From NCBI GenBank assembly GCA_028554755.1, contig JAPTOF010000005.1, forward strand, positions 21,897,012 to 21,961,011: a DNA stretch of 64,000 nucleotides. Reading direction: 5' to 3'. Source of the DNA: Cordia subcordata (lineage: Eukaryota > Streptophyta > Magnoliopsida > Boraginales > Cordiaceae). This document shows positions 25,665-37,607 of this stretch, one piece after another. The position numbers were made by a program, and so were the translations under genes. Every line of letters begins with the position of its first letter. Position 1 is the stretch's first letter. The notes under the pieces are model-generated. The model was not told the origin of the DNA. It saw nothing but the letters and a program-made list of their open reading frames with translations, and did not search any database.

Positions 25665-26413
25665 ATTCCATCTCCCAGAAAAATTAACAACAACACTTGG
25701 ACCTTTGAGAAAATGTTTGCGTTTTTGGATTTATGTTTTGCTGTTCCGAGGTTGCTTTTTTCCATTTTTTCTTTCCTCTTTTATTAAAAATGTAGTAACG
25801 TCTAGTATTGCTCCGAATGCACCTAAGTTTTGGACCTATAACTTATGACCCTTTTTTTTGTAGATGTTGTCTCCTGTCTAGCTTGCTATTTATTAATATG
25901 GTTTTGCAAAATGGTCTATTTCAGCATTACAAAATTGATATGAATTTTGGAATTCGTATTAGATTTGGGTGAAAGACCTTTGTGTGAATTAATGGTTACT
26001 GGATTTGTTTCTTGTACCTTATTAGATATTAATGGTATGGAGCCGTGGTGTATCCATTGGTTCAGGAGTGGATCAAATTTTAGATTTGACTTCTGAAAAA
26101 GAATCTATATTTAATGTTTTTTTGGAGTTTTTTTTTTTTTTTTAAAATCAAGTTAAATAGTTATTGTAAAAGTAATAATAATGGAACTTTATTTATTTAT
26201 TTATTTGAAAATTTAAGTTAAATAATTATTGTTAAAGTAATATATTGTTTTGGGCGAAAAAGGGCTTTTTTTCTTGAGAAGAAAATTCCAAACATGCTCT
26301 TATAATTAACACGACATAAGCTGTAGCTTGTTATCTCAGGAACAAGGCCGTCTTTGATGCAGCTAAAACCTCTGTATATTCTCGTATAATAGTAGATAGA
26401 TAAGTGTCTCTTA

Positions 26414-26535
26414 GATGGTGTTTGGCTTTGCTTATTTGGTGCTTATAAGCACTTAAATAGTAAAATGTGAGAGGGTTTTTTTTTTCATTTTCAAGTGCTT
26501 ATAAGCACCCAAAATAGACAAAGTCAAACACCCTC
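26414..26535. mobile_element. Tourist-like MITE, 122 bp
   Basis: The ends are inverted over about 45 bases: GATGGTGTTTGGCTTTG on the left, CAAAGTCAAACACCCTC on the right, continuing to GTGCTTATAAGCACTT in both arms. TTA on both sides (26411-26413 and 26536-26538) is the TWA target duplication expected for PIF/Harbinger MITEs. Confidence 0.8.
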
Positions 26536-27164
26536 TTAATCTATTCCTGCCTGAGAAATGCAAAGCTATCTAGTACGGGCTTTGCATATCACGTCAATTT
26601 GCGTATTCTCGTTTCTGTTTTTAGGATTTGTCCAATACACGTAACTCAAAACACTGTTTTTAAGGCATTTGAGAATACATTCTAGTATGTACGCATAATC
26701 GTGAGATTGCAAATAACATGTGGAAATAGTGTGCCATCATTTATAATAACATTATTCTTTCTAAGAGAAGCCACATGCGGATGCTTCTGCCTTCTGATAG
26801 CATTCAGCAACACTACTACTACTACCAGTTAATAATAAACAACCAACCAAGGCATATTATCCTTCACCAAATTGTATCTGATGAATATACCAACTCTAGT
26901 ACTCCCTTTGGGTTAATCATTTAGCAACCGCTCTAGCATCACTTAAATTTTGACAAGCAGCAAACCGAAATTTTATTAAGATTAGCATTAGCTTCACTAG
27001 GAACAGCTATATATTCCAGGGTCACAAGATAACTTGTATATTAATCCGGGTAGTGGCGGCTATTATACAATATCTTACCGCTCATACTAATACCCTGTCC
27101 TATCAACTCAAAAAGCATGCCTGATGTCGAGAGGATTTACAATCAAAACAACATGCAACTGCAA
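26536..27164. other. Region 3' of RBR
   Basis: Between the MITE and the RBR stop codon. The part nearest 27164 is presumably the RBR 3' UTR on the minus strand. No other gene seen. Confidence 0.5.
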
Positions 27165-30100
27165 TTACGAGTCAGGCTGCTCAGATTTTAATGGTGCAAA
27201 AGACGAGGATGCACATCTGCTGTTTTGAAGATAGAGGCTATTTGCGACCAATGAGTCACTAACCACGCCCACATCAACATCATCAAAATTGAGTGTGCCT
27301 CTCAGCTTCCGACTACTCCTGAAAAATGACCTCCCCAAAAAAGAGTCACTAGATCAACTACATGGCTCGATTAAATTTTATCTATGACAATGCAGCTGAA
27401 TCCAATGGCACTTACCCATTCAACCGATTGTTAATGGTGGTTAGGTCTTTTGAAGGGCTCTGGTAAGCATGCGTACTTTCTCCAACACAAGCATAGTAGC
27501 TCTTAGAGCTATGGGAAATCAGTGCATCCATCTGCAAACAATATCAGATCCCAAATGAATTATGAGATCGGTATATGTTCCAGAGTTATGTTTCAGAACA
27601 ATTGACAGAAATAATATTCCCATGTAAGACTAACATTTATATCCCATAAGTGGTGTATTTTAGATGTATAATGAAGCAAATCTGAAGGCATCATCAACCG
27701 CGTTTTAGGCCTCTGTCAAGGACTACACGCACTGCACAAATATGCTGGAAGATAGTAGTGTACTTGGGGATATACTAGTTCCAAGTTTAGTTTATCTTGC
27801 CAGCACATGGTACAACATCAAAGAAGGGGGTGCAGAAAGTTAAACAAGGTCAAATAAAATTGGCAAGTATACTAAGTTTATCTAAGATTTAAATGCGGAA
27901 ACAAAACAGCACCCAGACAAAGGAGGATTCTTTTGTGCACGTAATGATACAGTGATGAGATCATCTTTGCACTAATAGCCTAATTAAACAGCAAGCACAC
28001 GTGAAGCATCTATTGCATGCTCTAAATTCAATGGCAATCAATCCAAGCCATTAAAACTGTTTACATAACCGCAAAGGTAATTAACTGAAAAGAAAAAAGC
28101 CATTAATAGTGAACGATTTCCATGCAAACCAACTGTTAAGTATAGTAATTGTCTTTGTACTAGATCTCTTCCACATCGGAAGAGATACTTTATTTTCTCT
28201 ACTTTGCAATAGTATAAATATATGGGGCTAAGTACTATTGAGAGTACGAAAGCCTTCTTTTATTCTTAATTAACAACCAAGAACAAGGTTGAAAAGAAAA
28301 CCTTGATTCTTAACCCACCTTTTCTTTTCTTTCTTTTTCCCTTTCAACTTACTATTACAAAAAAAAAGAGAAAAGAATATATACGTACACCATCCCAAAA
28401 CCCTAGCCGCAGCCTCCACCACCCCAACATCCTAGCCGCCGCCGCCACCACCCCAACATCCTAGCCGCCGCCGCCACCATCATCCCAGAACCCTAGCTGT
28501 CGCCGTTGCCGCCCCAAAACCCTAGCTGTCGGTCATCAACATTAAAAAAAAGAAAAAGAAAAAAGCGAATGCTCGCTGCCTCACGCTCTTTTGTTCCGTG
28601 CATTCAGTTTCTTCCCAGATTTTTTCTAGTTTTTTCTAATTTCTGACAACAGTAGCTGGAGAAAAAAAAATGCCGCTTCATGTTTGATTGTTCTTTGGAG
28701 ATTTGAGTTGTTCATTATCCTTTCGTGTGTGGGAGTTGCTGTGTTTAGTGCAGGTCACTGCACATTCTTTCTTTTATTTTCATCATGGAGATTGAAAAGA
28801 ACAAGTCTTCCGCTTCTGCGAACTCTGAAGCCGCTACTTCTACTGCATCTAAGCCCTTAGTAGTGGTTCCCGCTTTTTCTGGCACTCCCACTATCACTTC
28901 ACAAAAGTTGAATGGAAATAACTATTCCTATTGGTCTGTGGCAGTTGAAATTTGGTTTCTTAGATAAGGCTTAGAGGACCACTTAGCTTCTGAATGTTCT
29001 TCTGATTGGTCTGACGAAGATGCCCCTACTTGGCGTCGTGTTGACGCCCAATTGGTTAGTTTACTATGGCAATTGTTGGAGCCAACCATTATGCGTGGAT
29101 TTCAACAGTGCAAGACTTGTAATTCTATTTGGTCTACTGCTTAGGTTCTATATTCCAATCAGGTTACCAGAGTTTATGATGTGGTTTGTGATATGCTATG
29201 TGGGCCATCTCCCAATATGGATTTACCCCACCCAGAGCACCATTGCTTCTTATGCCAATGTTGGTTCATCCTCTGTACTTCTTTCTATTGCTAAGTCAAA
29301 TCATAGTCCTTGGGTTATTGACTCCGGTGCGTCTGACCATATTAGTGGTAATGGTTATTTACTTTCTGATTTTCGCCCTGGTTCTTTCTCTAGTGTCACA
29401 CTTGCCGATGGCTCCTCTATGTCTGCTCGTGGAGTTGGTAATGCCCGTCGTCGCCTAAAAAAGGCTCCATATGGTCTCAAGCAATCTCCTCGAGCTTGGT
29501 TCAGACGTTTCAGTATGGTAGTTCTTGAATTTGGATTGACCGAGTGTGGTGTTGATCATTCTGTCTTCTATCGATGTTCTAATGGAAGGCGCCTTCTGCT
29601 AATTGTATATGTTGATGATATTGTAATAACTGGTGATGACATTGCAGTCATAAATGACTTAAAGGCATTTCTCCATCAGAAGTTTCAAACCAAAGATTTA
29701 GGTCATTTACACTATTTCTTGGACATAGAGGTGGCAAAATCAGAAGAAGAAATTTATATATCTCAGCAAAAATATGCTTTAGATATGCTGAGTGAGGCAG
29801 GACTACTTGGTGCACGACCTTGTGATTCACTGATGGATCCAAATTTGAAACTTTTGCCAGAAGAGGGGGAATTGATGACAGATCCAAGAAGATATAGACG
29901 ATTGATCGAAAAACTCAATTATCTTACTGTGACTCGACCAAACATCTCATTTGCAGTTAGTGTGGTAAGTCAATTCCTGAATGCTCCACGAACAAGGCAT
30001 TGGGATGCAGTTCTTCGAATTTTGAGTTTATTAAAAGACCTCCTGGAAAAGGGTTACTTTACAGTAATAGGGGACATGGATGTTACAAGGTACTCAGATA

Positions 30101-33100
30101 CAGATTGGGCAGGTAGTCCTTCTGATAAGTGGTCAACTTCTGGTTATTGTGTGTTTGTTGGGGGAAATCCTGTCTCGTGGAAAAGTAAGAAGCAAGATGC
30201 AGTTGCACGCTCAAGTGTTGAGTCAGAATATCAAGCCATGGGTCTTGCTACTTGTGAATTAATATGGGTTAAGAATCTTCTAACAGAAATTGGGTTTGGT
30301 AATCCTGGTCCAATGAAACTTATATGTGATAATCAAGTTGCCATTCACATAGCCAAATCTAGTGTTTCATGAGCGGACGAAGCATATAGAGATTGATTGT
30401 CATTTTGTGAGAGAGAAGTTATCAAAAGAGCTTGTTACTTCTTATGTTAGCTTTAGTGATCAATTAGTTGATTTGTTTACAAAATCTCTTAATGGCCCTC
30501 GTGTTAAGTATATTTGTACCAAGCTGGGCACTTATGATATATATGCTCTAGCTTGAGGGGGAGTGTTAATTACAATGGTTGTCTTTGTACTAGATCTCTC
30601 CACATCGGAAGAGATACTTCATTTTCTCTATGTTGCAATAGTATAAATATATGGGGCTAAGTACTATTGAGAGTATGAAAGCCTTCTTTTATTCTTAATC
30701 AACACCAACAAATTAACATCACAAAAGATATAAGCTGCTTTGAACATTTCTCAATGATGTGGGAGGAAGGAAAGAAAGACATAACCTGTTTAGTAACTCA
30801 TGCACTCTCCATGGTTTCAGATGAAGAGGTAAAAAAAATTAAAGTTGAAAAGAATGGAATAATTCTGTTAGACATTTGACCATAGAGAGGTGAGATTCCA
30901 GAGGAGAACTCACAGAGCATATTAAGTACCTTTGACTGACGAAGCGGAGAGACATAAACATTATGTGCCACAGATACTTTTTTTGGAGACAGGTCAGGGA
31001 GGCTTGGAAAAGAAGACGTCTTTGGTGATGCAGGGCATATACCTGATTCCATGCAAAAGATAATTTGATTTCCATTAGGTTATTGATTGCATCTAGAGGA
31101 TTTGGGAAAAATATTTGGAGGAACAGTCTTTCTTCCCCTTGTCAACTATGATATTGACCTAGTTGGATCCGGAAAAGCTTACCATCATTGTTACTCCTAG
31201 CTACTGAATTCTTTTCGGCTACTCCGATGGGGGCAAGCTCCACTAAAAGAGGCTTGACATCAGGAATGAATACTTCATTGTAAAATGTGATAATATCAAC
31301 ATGATCTGCCCGAGTTTTCTGTTTCAAACCACTCATAGGATTACTAATATGACGCTGGATTTAGGATAAGAGTGAGAAGAAACAAAGTGTACCCCATCAA
31401 GGTGTGCAGATGACCGAACAACAAAAACACTGCGAAAGACTTGTGTTTTGCATTGTGGTTGCTTACGATAGTTGTAAATAATTTCCTTAAAAGTCAGGTT
31501 TAATTGTGAAATCTGCACAACAAAACAAAAGATATTAAAGAACAAATATGAAATTCCAAATAAGCTTTCAAAATATAATCAACTTTTAATCAACCTTGGC
31601 AACTCCATAGAAACAACATAGGATGATCTGGTCAATATGGCGGTTGAAGAGCATGGCTGTCCGCTGACTGAGGATCTTCTGGAAAAGACAGTAAACACTT
31701 TCTCTTATCTGCTGAGAGAGTTTTAGTCGTTCAACCATTCCATTGATTCTGACAGCAGCTAATTTTACAATCTAATCAAGTATTGAAAAAAATTGTTAAG
31801 TATGTAAATGAACGGTTATCGTATAAGCACTTTAAGGGAATTCAAAATGAGTCTGAACTGAAGGCAATAATGAGCGATCCAAAATCAATAAAAGCTGAGA
31901 TGATTAGTTTTTATGAATAAGTCAGTGAAATGAGCAGGTGCCATCATCCATTCATCAAAGTATCCAATTTATAGTTTGCCATTTGAGTTCTCTACTAAAA
32001 GAGATTCATATTCAACCAAAAGATGATGATACAGGATGACTTGTATGTAAATATTTTTAATACGATTACAATATTCATGTCATTCAACCATATGCTAACA
32101 GTCAGGTAGGTGTGATAATTAAATTATTTTGATGATCAAACTAGGAAATGAAGAACATAGTCTTGACCAGGATTACCTTGGCAAAGAATACATTAATAGC
32201 AGTTTCAGCACATGTTTCCCCTCCACCACCTGGACTTGGCCTTGTTGGGCTGCAGTAAAGCATTACATCAAGATAGTACTAACCATAGGAAAGATTACTA
32301 AGTAAAAGTTATTTAACAAAAGGAAGTTCATCGAGTAAAGACTTTCAACTTCTGGAGATCCAGAAAAACTGTACGGCAATACCTGGCAAATGCAGACTGC
32401 AAAGCTGGGGGAGGAAGCTTTGACTTCAGATTATTGAGGGCCAAAAGGCGATCTTTCACAGGTGATGTAAAAGAATTCCTCTCTACCAACACACTCCGAT
32501 ACTCAGTGCATACTCTTTTTGGCGACCTGATTTCTCCATTATGGCCTGATACATCGATTTAATAACTGTAGTCAGGATAGGCAGGTGGATAAAGCATGAT
32601 ATTCATACAGAACAAGCATTCCCTTCAACACTCAATAACAAAAGTTCAAATCCATTCATTCTATGAGTTAGACACCTACAAATAATTCTTCTCTGCCCCT
32701 TCCTCACAAAACTCTTAGAAAGGAAACTGTGTCCCCAGCCCATTATTGTTTTTACAAAAGATGTAAATTAAAGAAACACTGAATTGGCAGTCAGTCAAAT
32801 TGTTACCAGGTGCATGTTCATGCTTCTGTAAAGATGACACAGGCTCTTGGCCCCCAGAGGACATATTTATGTGCAATGCGATAGCATCTAAAGATGGCAT
32901 TGGTTCAGCCAACAAGCCAAGACGACTGATATCTGCAGAAAGGGATGGCCTTGCAACTGTCAAAGAGTTGTACATTGATGAACCCTTTTCCCAAACACCA
33001 CTCTCCAAGAGCCGTTCTTCCAATGAATTCAAATGTCGCCTCAATTCCCTTGGAAGACTTTCCTCATGTCGAATAAAACTTTCTATCACCTTACTAAGAT

Positions 33101-36100
33101 CAAAAGCTGTAATTCCGGTTCTCTCTAGAACTGTTGGAAACAACATTGTTGCTGTCTTATGTGTGGCAAGAACTAGCTCAGCTGAGCAGGCAAGCATACA
33201 TCTATGAAACCTCTCATTGGTCAGTAGAGAAGTTAAATTGTTAGCATTCAAAACCTGGGATTCTGCCATACACATGGCTTGAAGGACCCTATAGTATAAC
33301 TTCAATGCTTCTGATCTTCGTTGTTCTGCCCAGATGTTGTCCATCAAGCTTGTACACTGCAGGCTTCCGGTGGCACAATGCTCACCAGGACCACTACTTG
33401 GAAATATTGCCTCCAGTACAATATGAGCTCTGCGTATTACCTCAGCAGTTATGTCTCTGTCACATGATGACAGAAATTTCTGAAGCTCCAATGATGGTTT
33501 TGAAGAAAGTGGAGCTATGACAGTCCTCAGCCACTTTGCAGTAGTCAGTGCAGTGCTGACAGGAGTAGCCACTATCCTTGAGTTGCCACAAGCAGGGATC
33601 CCATTCATATGAGATCTGGCAGGAGAACGGAATGGAGAGAGTGGAGTTGAAATTGTCTTAGCTGGGGATGTCATGGTTTCAAATTTCCTCTGCAGTGATC
33701 AGTAAAAAAAGACTACTTTAGTAAGTACATCTACATAGAGGTTTTAACACAATGAGAAGTTCATTCGAAACACACCTTGGCCCCACTAATACTCACTGAA
33801 CCACCAGATAAGCTCCCTGAGCCAAGCAAGCTCTCCTCCTCATCAAGAAAGATCCTCTCATCCAGTTCTCCCTTGTTGCACATTGCATCATCATAATCCT
33901 TTTCAAGTATACTCAAACTAGAAGATAAAGATGATGCTTCCATCAAATCTTCAAAGTAGATCAAACCATCTGTTTTAACAGAATGAGATTCAAGACTAGG
34001 GAATGATGGAACAATAAAAAGCAAAGTTACAGTAGAAAGGTTTTTGAGATTAACCTGGGTCAATGTTGTCTATGTTTTCAGCTGTACATTCTGAGGCCAG
34101 ACGAGGACTCTTTTTCAGTAAATCTTTTATTAAGCTGTTTGTTTTCTCCAATGTTATCCTCAACTCATCTTCAGAGGTCTCATAAATGTTGCAAAGTGAT
34201 GCAATTAAGTCTACTATGTTCCCTTTCTTAACTGTGAACAAGTGAGCATATGAAGAAATCATTGAACAAACCATGCACCAAATAAAGGTAAAAGCCGAAA
34301 AAATCACATAAAAACATTGGAGAAATAATTACCAAAGCAGGGGGAGTCATTGATGTCGAAATTCCTGAAGCAGATGGGAACATGTATAATCAAAATAGCC
34401 TGCACCAGTAATGGAATACTAGTAAAATATGACAATTCTATTTCACAACAAGCATTCTCAGAAAGAAATCATTAAGTGACCAATTAACATTATTTTGTTG
34501 GGTAGAACTAACCAAACAAATGTTGTATAAACTCTTCATGGAGGCTTTAGACCCAAAAAAACATATATGCATAATCATAGTGTTTCTTTTCATTTTATCT
34601 TCATTACATTATATCTATTGATATTCCTTCAGCGGAGGATGGGGATAAACAAACTAAGCCAACAAATTGAAAAATGAATAACATGGATCTGTAACTCACT
34701 AATATGGAAACTAAACCATTCGTGCAAGTCACTAGGTCTTTAAAACGGCTGAACACATGGATCCGGAGGGCCAAAAACAATAACCATCCAAAACGATGGC
34801 AATCTGACAAGTAAACTTTGGCATCGGCAACAGCTAAGTGCTTATCCGGAGTAGCCTCACTTGTTAAGAAAAATTCTCGGTAGGCACGCTTGTAGTGCCT
34901 GGCAAAAAATAAAGATACATCACATATATTGCTCCTCATGCTAAAAGTACACAGTTTCACCCAAAAAAAAAAAAGTGAGAGAAAGAGAAAGAGACAAACA
35001 TCAAGTATCATACTGAAGGATAAGTTAAATGAATTAGATAGTCAACAGATGATATTCAAATTGGTTGATCTGCATTCACCATTGGGAGGAGACTTTTCTT
35101 TGTTTTCGTGGGGGTGGGGGGGAGAGGCTAAGCTGGGGAAATGGTAGTGTCTGTACCAGGATATCCTCTAGTACAACAGTAATATTATTCAAGGTGAATC
35201 CTACAATGTTCACCTATCAAGAAGAATAGAACATATATTTCAAGATACAAGTCTCAGAATACAGATATTTGAGGTTTGGTTCAGCATTGATAACCACCTA
35301 TCCATAATGACATTATGTTACAAGAACTATGATGAAACACCTCTAATTGCAGTCACTGAAAGATAGGGATAAGATTGTAGAAAATAGAGAAGATATCATT
35401 AAATGGGAAAAGAAATCAACTACTATATACTTCAAATGCATTCCACGAAAACACAAGAGATTAACAACTGATCAGTTTGGCCCTCAAAGCTCTTAATCAC
35501 AGTCTAAAGGTCTGTTTGGATTGGTTTTTTTTTAAGGAAAAAGTACTTTTTTTTTTTTTTCCTGAAAAAGTTATATTAAATTTGCAATAACTATTTGATT
35601 TGGCTTCCAAAAAAGCTGAAACTCTGAAAAAAACTCAAATACAAAACTCAAATACAGCTTTTTTTAGAAGCCAAAATTTTCAACTTGTAAAAAAAAACTG
35701 TTTTTCAAAAGTTGTTAAAAAAAGCGCTTTGAAAAAAGCCAATCCAAACGAGCTCTAAAGCATTTCCTGAAAGGACACAATCATCAGAGATTCAAATCAA
35801 AATGTTTAAAAATGCATAACAGGCAAAGCAAATATTCACAACCAAAATGGTCATTAGGACTCATAAACGACAAAAAACAAGTTGAAGTTGCATGTCTCTA
35901 CATGTTACTAATAGCAAAAATATTTGCATAGAAAGTGAGCTATCATAAAAAGGAGTAAAACAGCTAAAAGAGATTCTCACTTGCTCAAAAGGCTCAAGTG
36001 CACAAAGGTGGCCTGCAACTCGTTTGCCTGATAATGTAAGAGACAAGAATATATTGTAAGTCAAGAGAGAAAATAGAGAATACAAACTGAAAATGTAGAA

Positions 36101-37137
36101 AACGAAATGCATAAGATTTCTTGAAGTTTTTACACTTGCAGGTTCTGGGAGCTTGACTTAAAATTTAGCCTTTTTCTCAGATCTGGCTATCTAGTGATAA
36201 GTTGTGGAGAGAAGATAAAAGGCCAGAGCAAAAATGTGTGTTTTATGGTAGAAGAGATGGATAAATGGAGGGAGATTATTGAGAAAAGTGTTTGTAATGG
36301 TTTCTTAATTACATAGCGTGCCATTAATGAGGTAACAATCAGGCCCTAATACTTTTGTCATTTGTGATAATGAATGGCATACCTCAAGTCTCTTCTCCCA
36401 ATCCGAAGCATATAGGCTACACAAAATGGGACCAACCTTGATAATGAATTGAGGAAGTTCTTTGAAAAAGTCAACAACACTGTAACAAAAGAAACAACAT
36501 TGAGAAGGAATTACAACTGCAGCGCTGAGTGGTAAGAATATGAAGAGCGAGAAGTAACGTACTTGAGCATTGCAAGTCTCAATATGCGGCATAAGCTAAA
36601 TCCATTATTTGAATTTACTGCTGCTCCGCTCTCTCCTAACTTTTTAACAGAGTAGAGAACAAATGCAAACCAATACCTTTCTGCCTCATCCGGCTGATTA
36701 AGATATAGATAAGTTGTTGTTTATTAATATTACTACTACTAATTAAAATGGTAGCAGAATGGACGATAATGCATAGAAAGCAAAATGAGAATACATACCA
36801 TGCCGGAACCAATAGCAGATGTGTTAGCCAAAAGAATAGGTTTGCTCTCAGTAAGCAGCTTCATAGCTTGTGACAGTGAATTCTCATCCACAGATAATCC
36901 ATTCTGTTCAGCCGATTGCACAGGTTTACAGATTTAAAAACAGAAGAAAGAAAAAAAAAAGAAAAAAGAAAAAGGGGAAATATCTAAAAGTACATGAAGA
37001 ACAAAAGAACAAGGGAGAGAGACCTTGCAAAATTGAGCAAATCGAGCTTCAAGAGTGGTAGCTATGGCTCCCCCTCCTTCTTCAGAACAAGTGTTAGTCT
37101 TGGAAGGCGTGTTTGGCTTATTTTCTGCCTCCTCCAT
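27165..37137 (-). CDS. RBR1: Retinoblastoma-related protein, complete 18-exon gene
   Basis: Nuclear pocket protein that represses E2F-driven S-phase genes and couples division to differentiation. Exons in transcript order: 37024-37137, 36799-36903, 36563-36693, 36383-36479, 35981-36027, 34700-34898, 34333-34399, 34055-34231, 33776-33969, 32807-33689, 32383-32545, 32177-32249, 31595-31771, 31393-31512, 31183-31318, 30930-31042, 27416-27531, 27165-27318. All introns are GT-AG, every junction is in frame, and the total is 1021 residues, close to other plant RBRs. The Rb N-domain (DUF3452) covers about residues 75-250. Pocket A lies in the 883-bp exon ([26 protein letters not shown]). Pocket B follows at about 740-860 ([45 protein letters not shown]). 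S/T-P sites such as [10 protein letters not shown] are candidate CDK targets. It ends LKSEQPDS. Intron 16 (27532-30929) is swollen by a copia insertion, intron 5 by a MITE. Confidence 0.96.
28134..28275 (+). repeat. Copia 5' LTR
   Basis: Starts TGTTAAGTATAG and ends CTTAATTAACA. Contains TATAAATATATGG as a likely TATA region. Confidence 0.92.
28391..28525 (+). repeat. CCCTAGCCGCCGCC minisatellite in the copia leader
   Basis: About four units of 30-37 bp built on CCCTAGCCGCCGCC plus ACCACCCCAACAT or a close variant. The block is GC-rich, lies between the 5' LTR and gag, and is not part of the usual copia leader. Confidence 0.75.
28785..30556 (+). pseudogene. Copia gag-pol remnant (gag start, protease, RT, RNase H)
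   Basis: Starts MEIEKNKSS with gag ([16 protein letters not shown]), stops after 60 codons and degenerates through about 29240. Protease is seen at [13 protein letters not shown] (29310-29350). About 45 residues later, near 29445, the frame jumps straight into RT at [15 protein letters not shown]; integrase and the RT N-terminus are deleted without breaking the frame. [11 protein letters not shown] is the RT catalytic site. RNase H motifs follow ([37 protein letters not shown]). A frame break near 30362 separates the last part ([20 protein letters not shown]). Confidence 0.9.
35508..35755. mobile_element. Tourist-like MITE in RBR intron 5
   Basis: The left end AGGTCTGTTTGGATTGG and the right end CCAATCCAAACGAGCTC are inverted; TAA lies on each side (35505-35507 and 35756-35758). 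The interior is A/T-rich with CTGAAACTCTG words. It is related to the copies in the transaldolase introns. Confidence 0.75.
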
Positions 37138-37514
37138 GGTTTAAATTCACAGATCCAAACCACAACCTACAGATTAATTGAAAACCCTAATCAGATCTTT
37201 CTCTCTCCCTCTCACACAACCACACTCTCCAATTACTAAAACAATTGAGCCCGAAAGCAAAATCACAGAGCACTGCTATTATCAGTTTTTCTTTTCTTTT
37301 TTTTTATTTTTCTTTTCCCGTTTTTGATGTTTCCCTCGCTTTGAGAATTGTTATATTATAATAATAGAGCTAATAAAGCCGTCTCTATCTTGTGCAGAGG
37401 GATAGGAGGGGCTTTCGGCCGTTTTGGCTCTCTATTTGTTTCATTTCTTTTCTTTTTTTTTTTTTTCTTTTTCTCATCAGGGAAGATGAAAATACCTGAT
37501 ATAACCTCGGTGTC

Positions 37515-37528
37515 TTTGCGCGGGAAAA
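37515..37528 (-). promoter_or_regulatory. E2F-type site upstream of RBR
   Basis: On the minus strand (RBR sense) it reads TTTTCCCGCGCAAA, a strong match to the TTTCCCGC/TTTSSCGC E2F consensus, about 380 bases upstream of the RBR ATG. Confidence 0.65.
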
Positions 37529-37599
37529 GCAGCACGCCCGCCATGCTCACACAATGCTTCCAATTAACGCAAGACATCTGTCCTAGTTAGGTTATTTTA

Positions 37600-37607
37600 C
37601 CGCCAAA
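37600..37607 (-). promoter_or_regulatory. Second E2F-like site upstream of RBR
   Basis: TTTGGCGG in RBR orientation fits the WTTSSCSS E2F consensus. It lies about 75 bases beyond the first site. A weaker TTTTCCCG occurs at 37313-37320. Confidence 0.45.

Larger units (their letters stand above)
28134..30704 (+). mobile_element. Internally deleted Ty1/copia retrotransposon in RBR intron 16
   Basis: The 5' LTR is 28134-28275 (142 bp) and the 3' LTR 30564-30704 (141 bp), both TG...CA, roughly 93% alike by eye. CCAAC flanks both sides (28129-28133 and 30705-30709), a perfect 5-bp target duplication. A purine tract GAGGGGGAG precedes the 3' LTR. The element is 2.57 kb, about half a full copia, because integrase and the start of RT are missing. 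It lies antisense to RBR. No clear tRNA-primer site was recognised after the 5' LTR. Confidence 0.93.

Noticed and set aside
27165..37137. RBR as a pseudogene disrupted by the copia insertion
   Set aside because: All 18 exons join in frame with GT-AG introns, and the insertion is wholly intronic.
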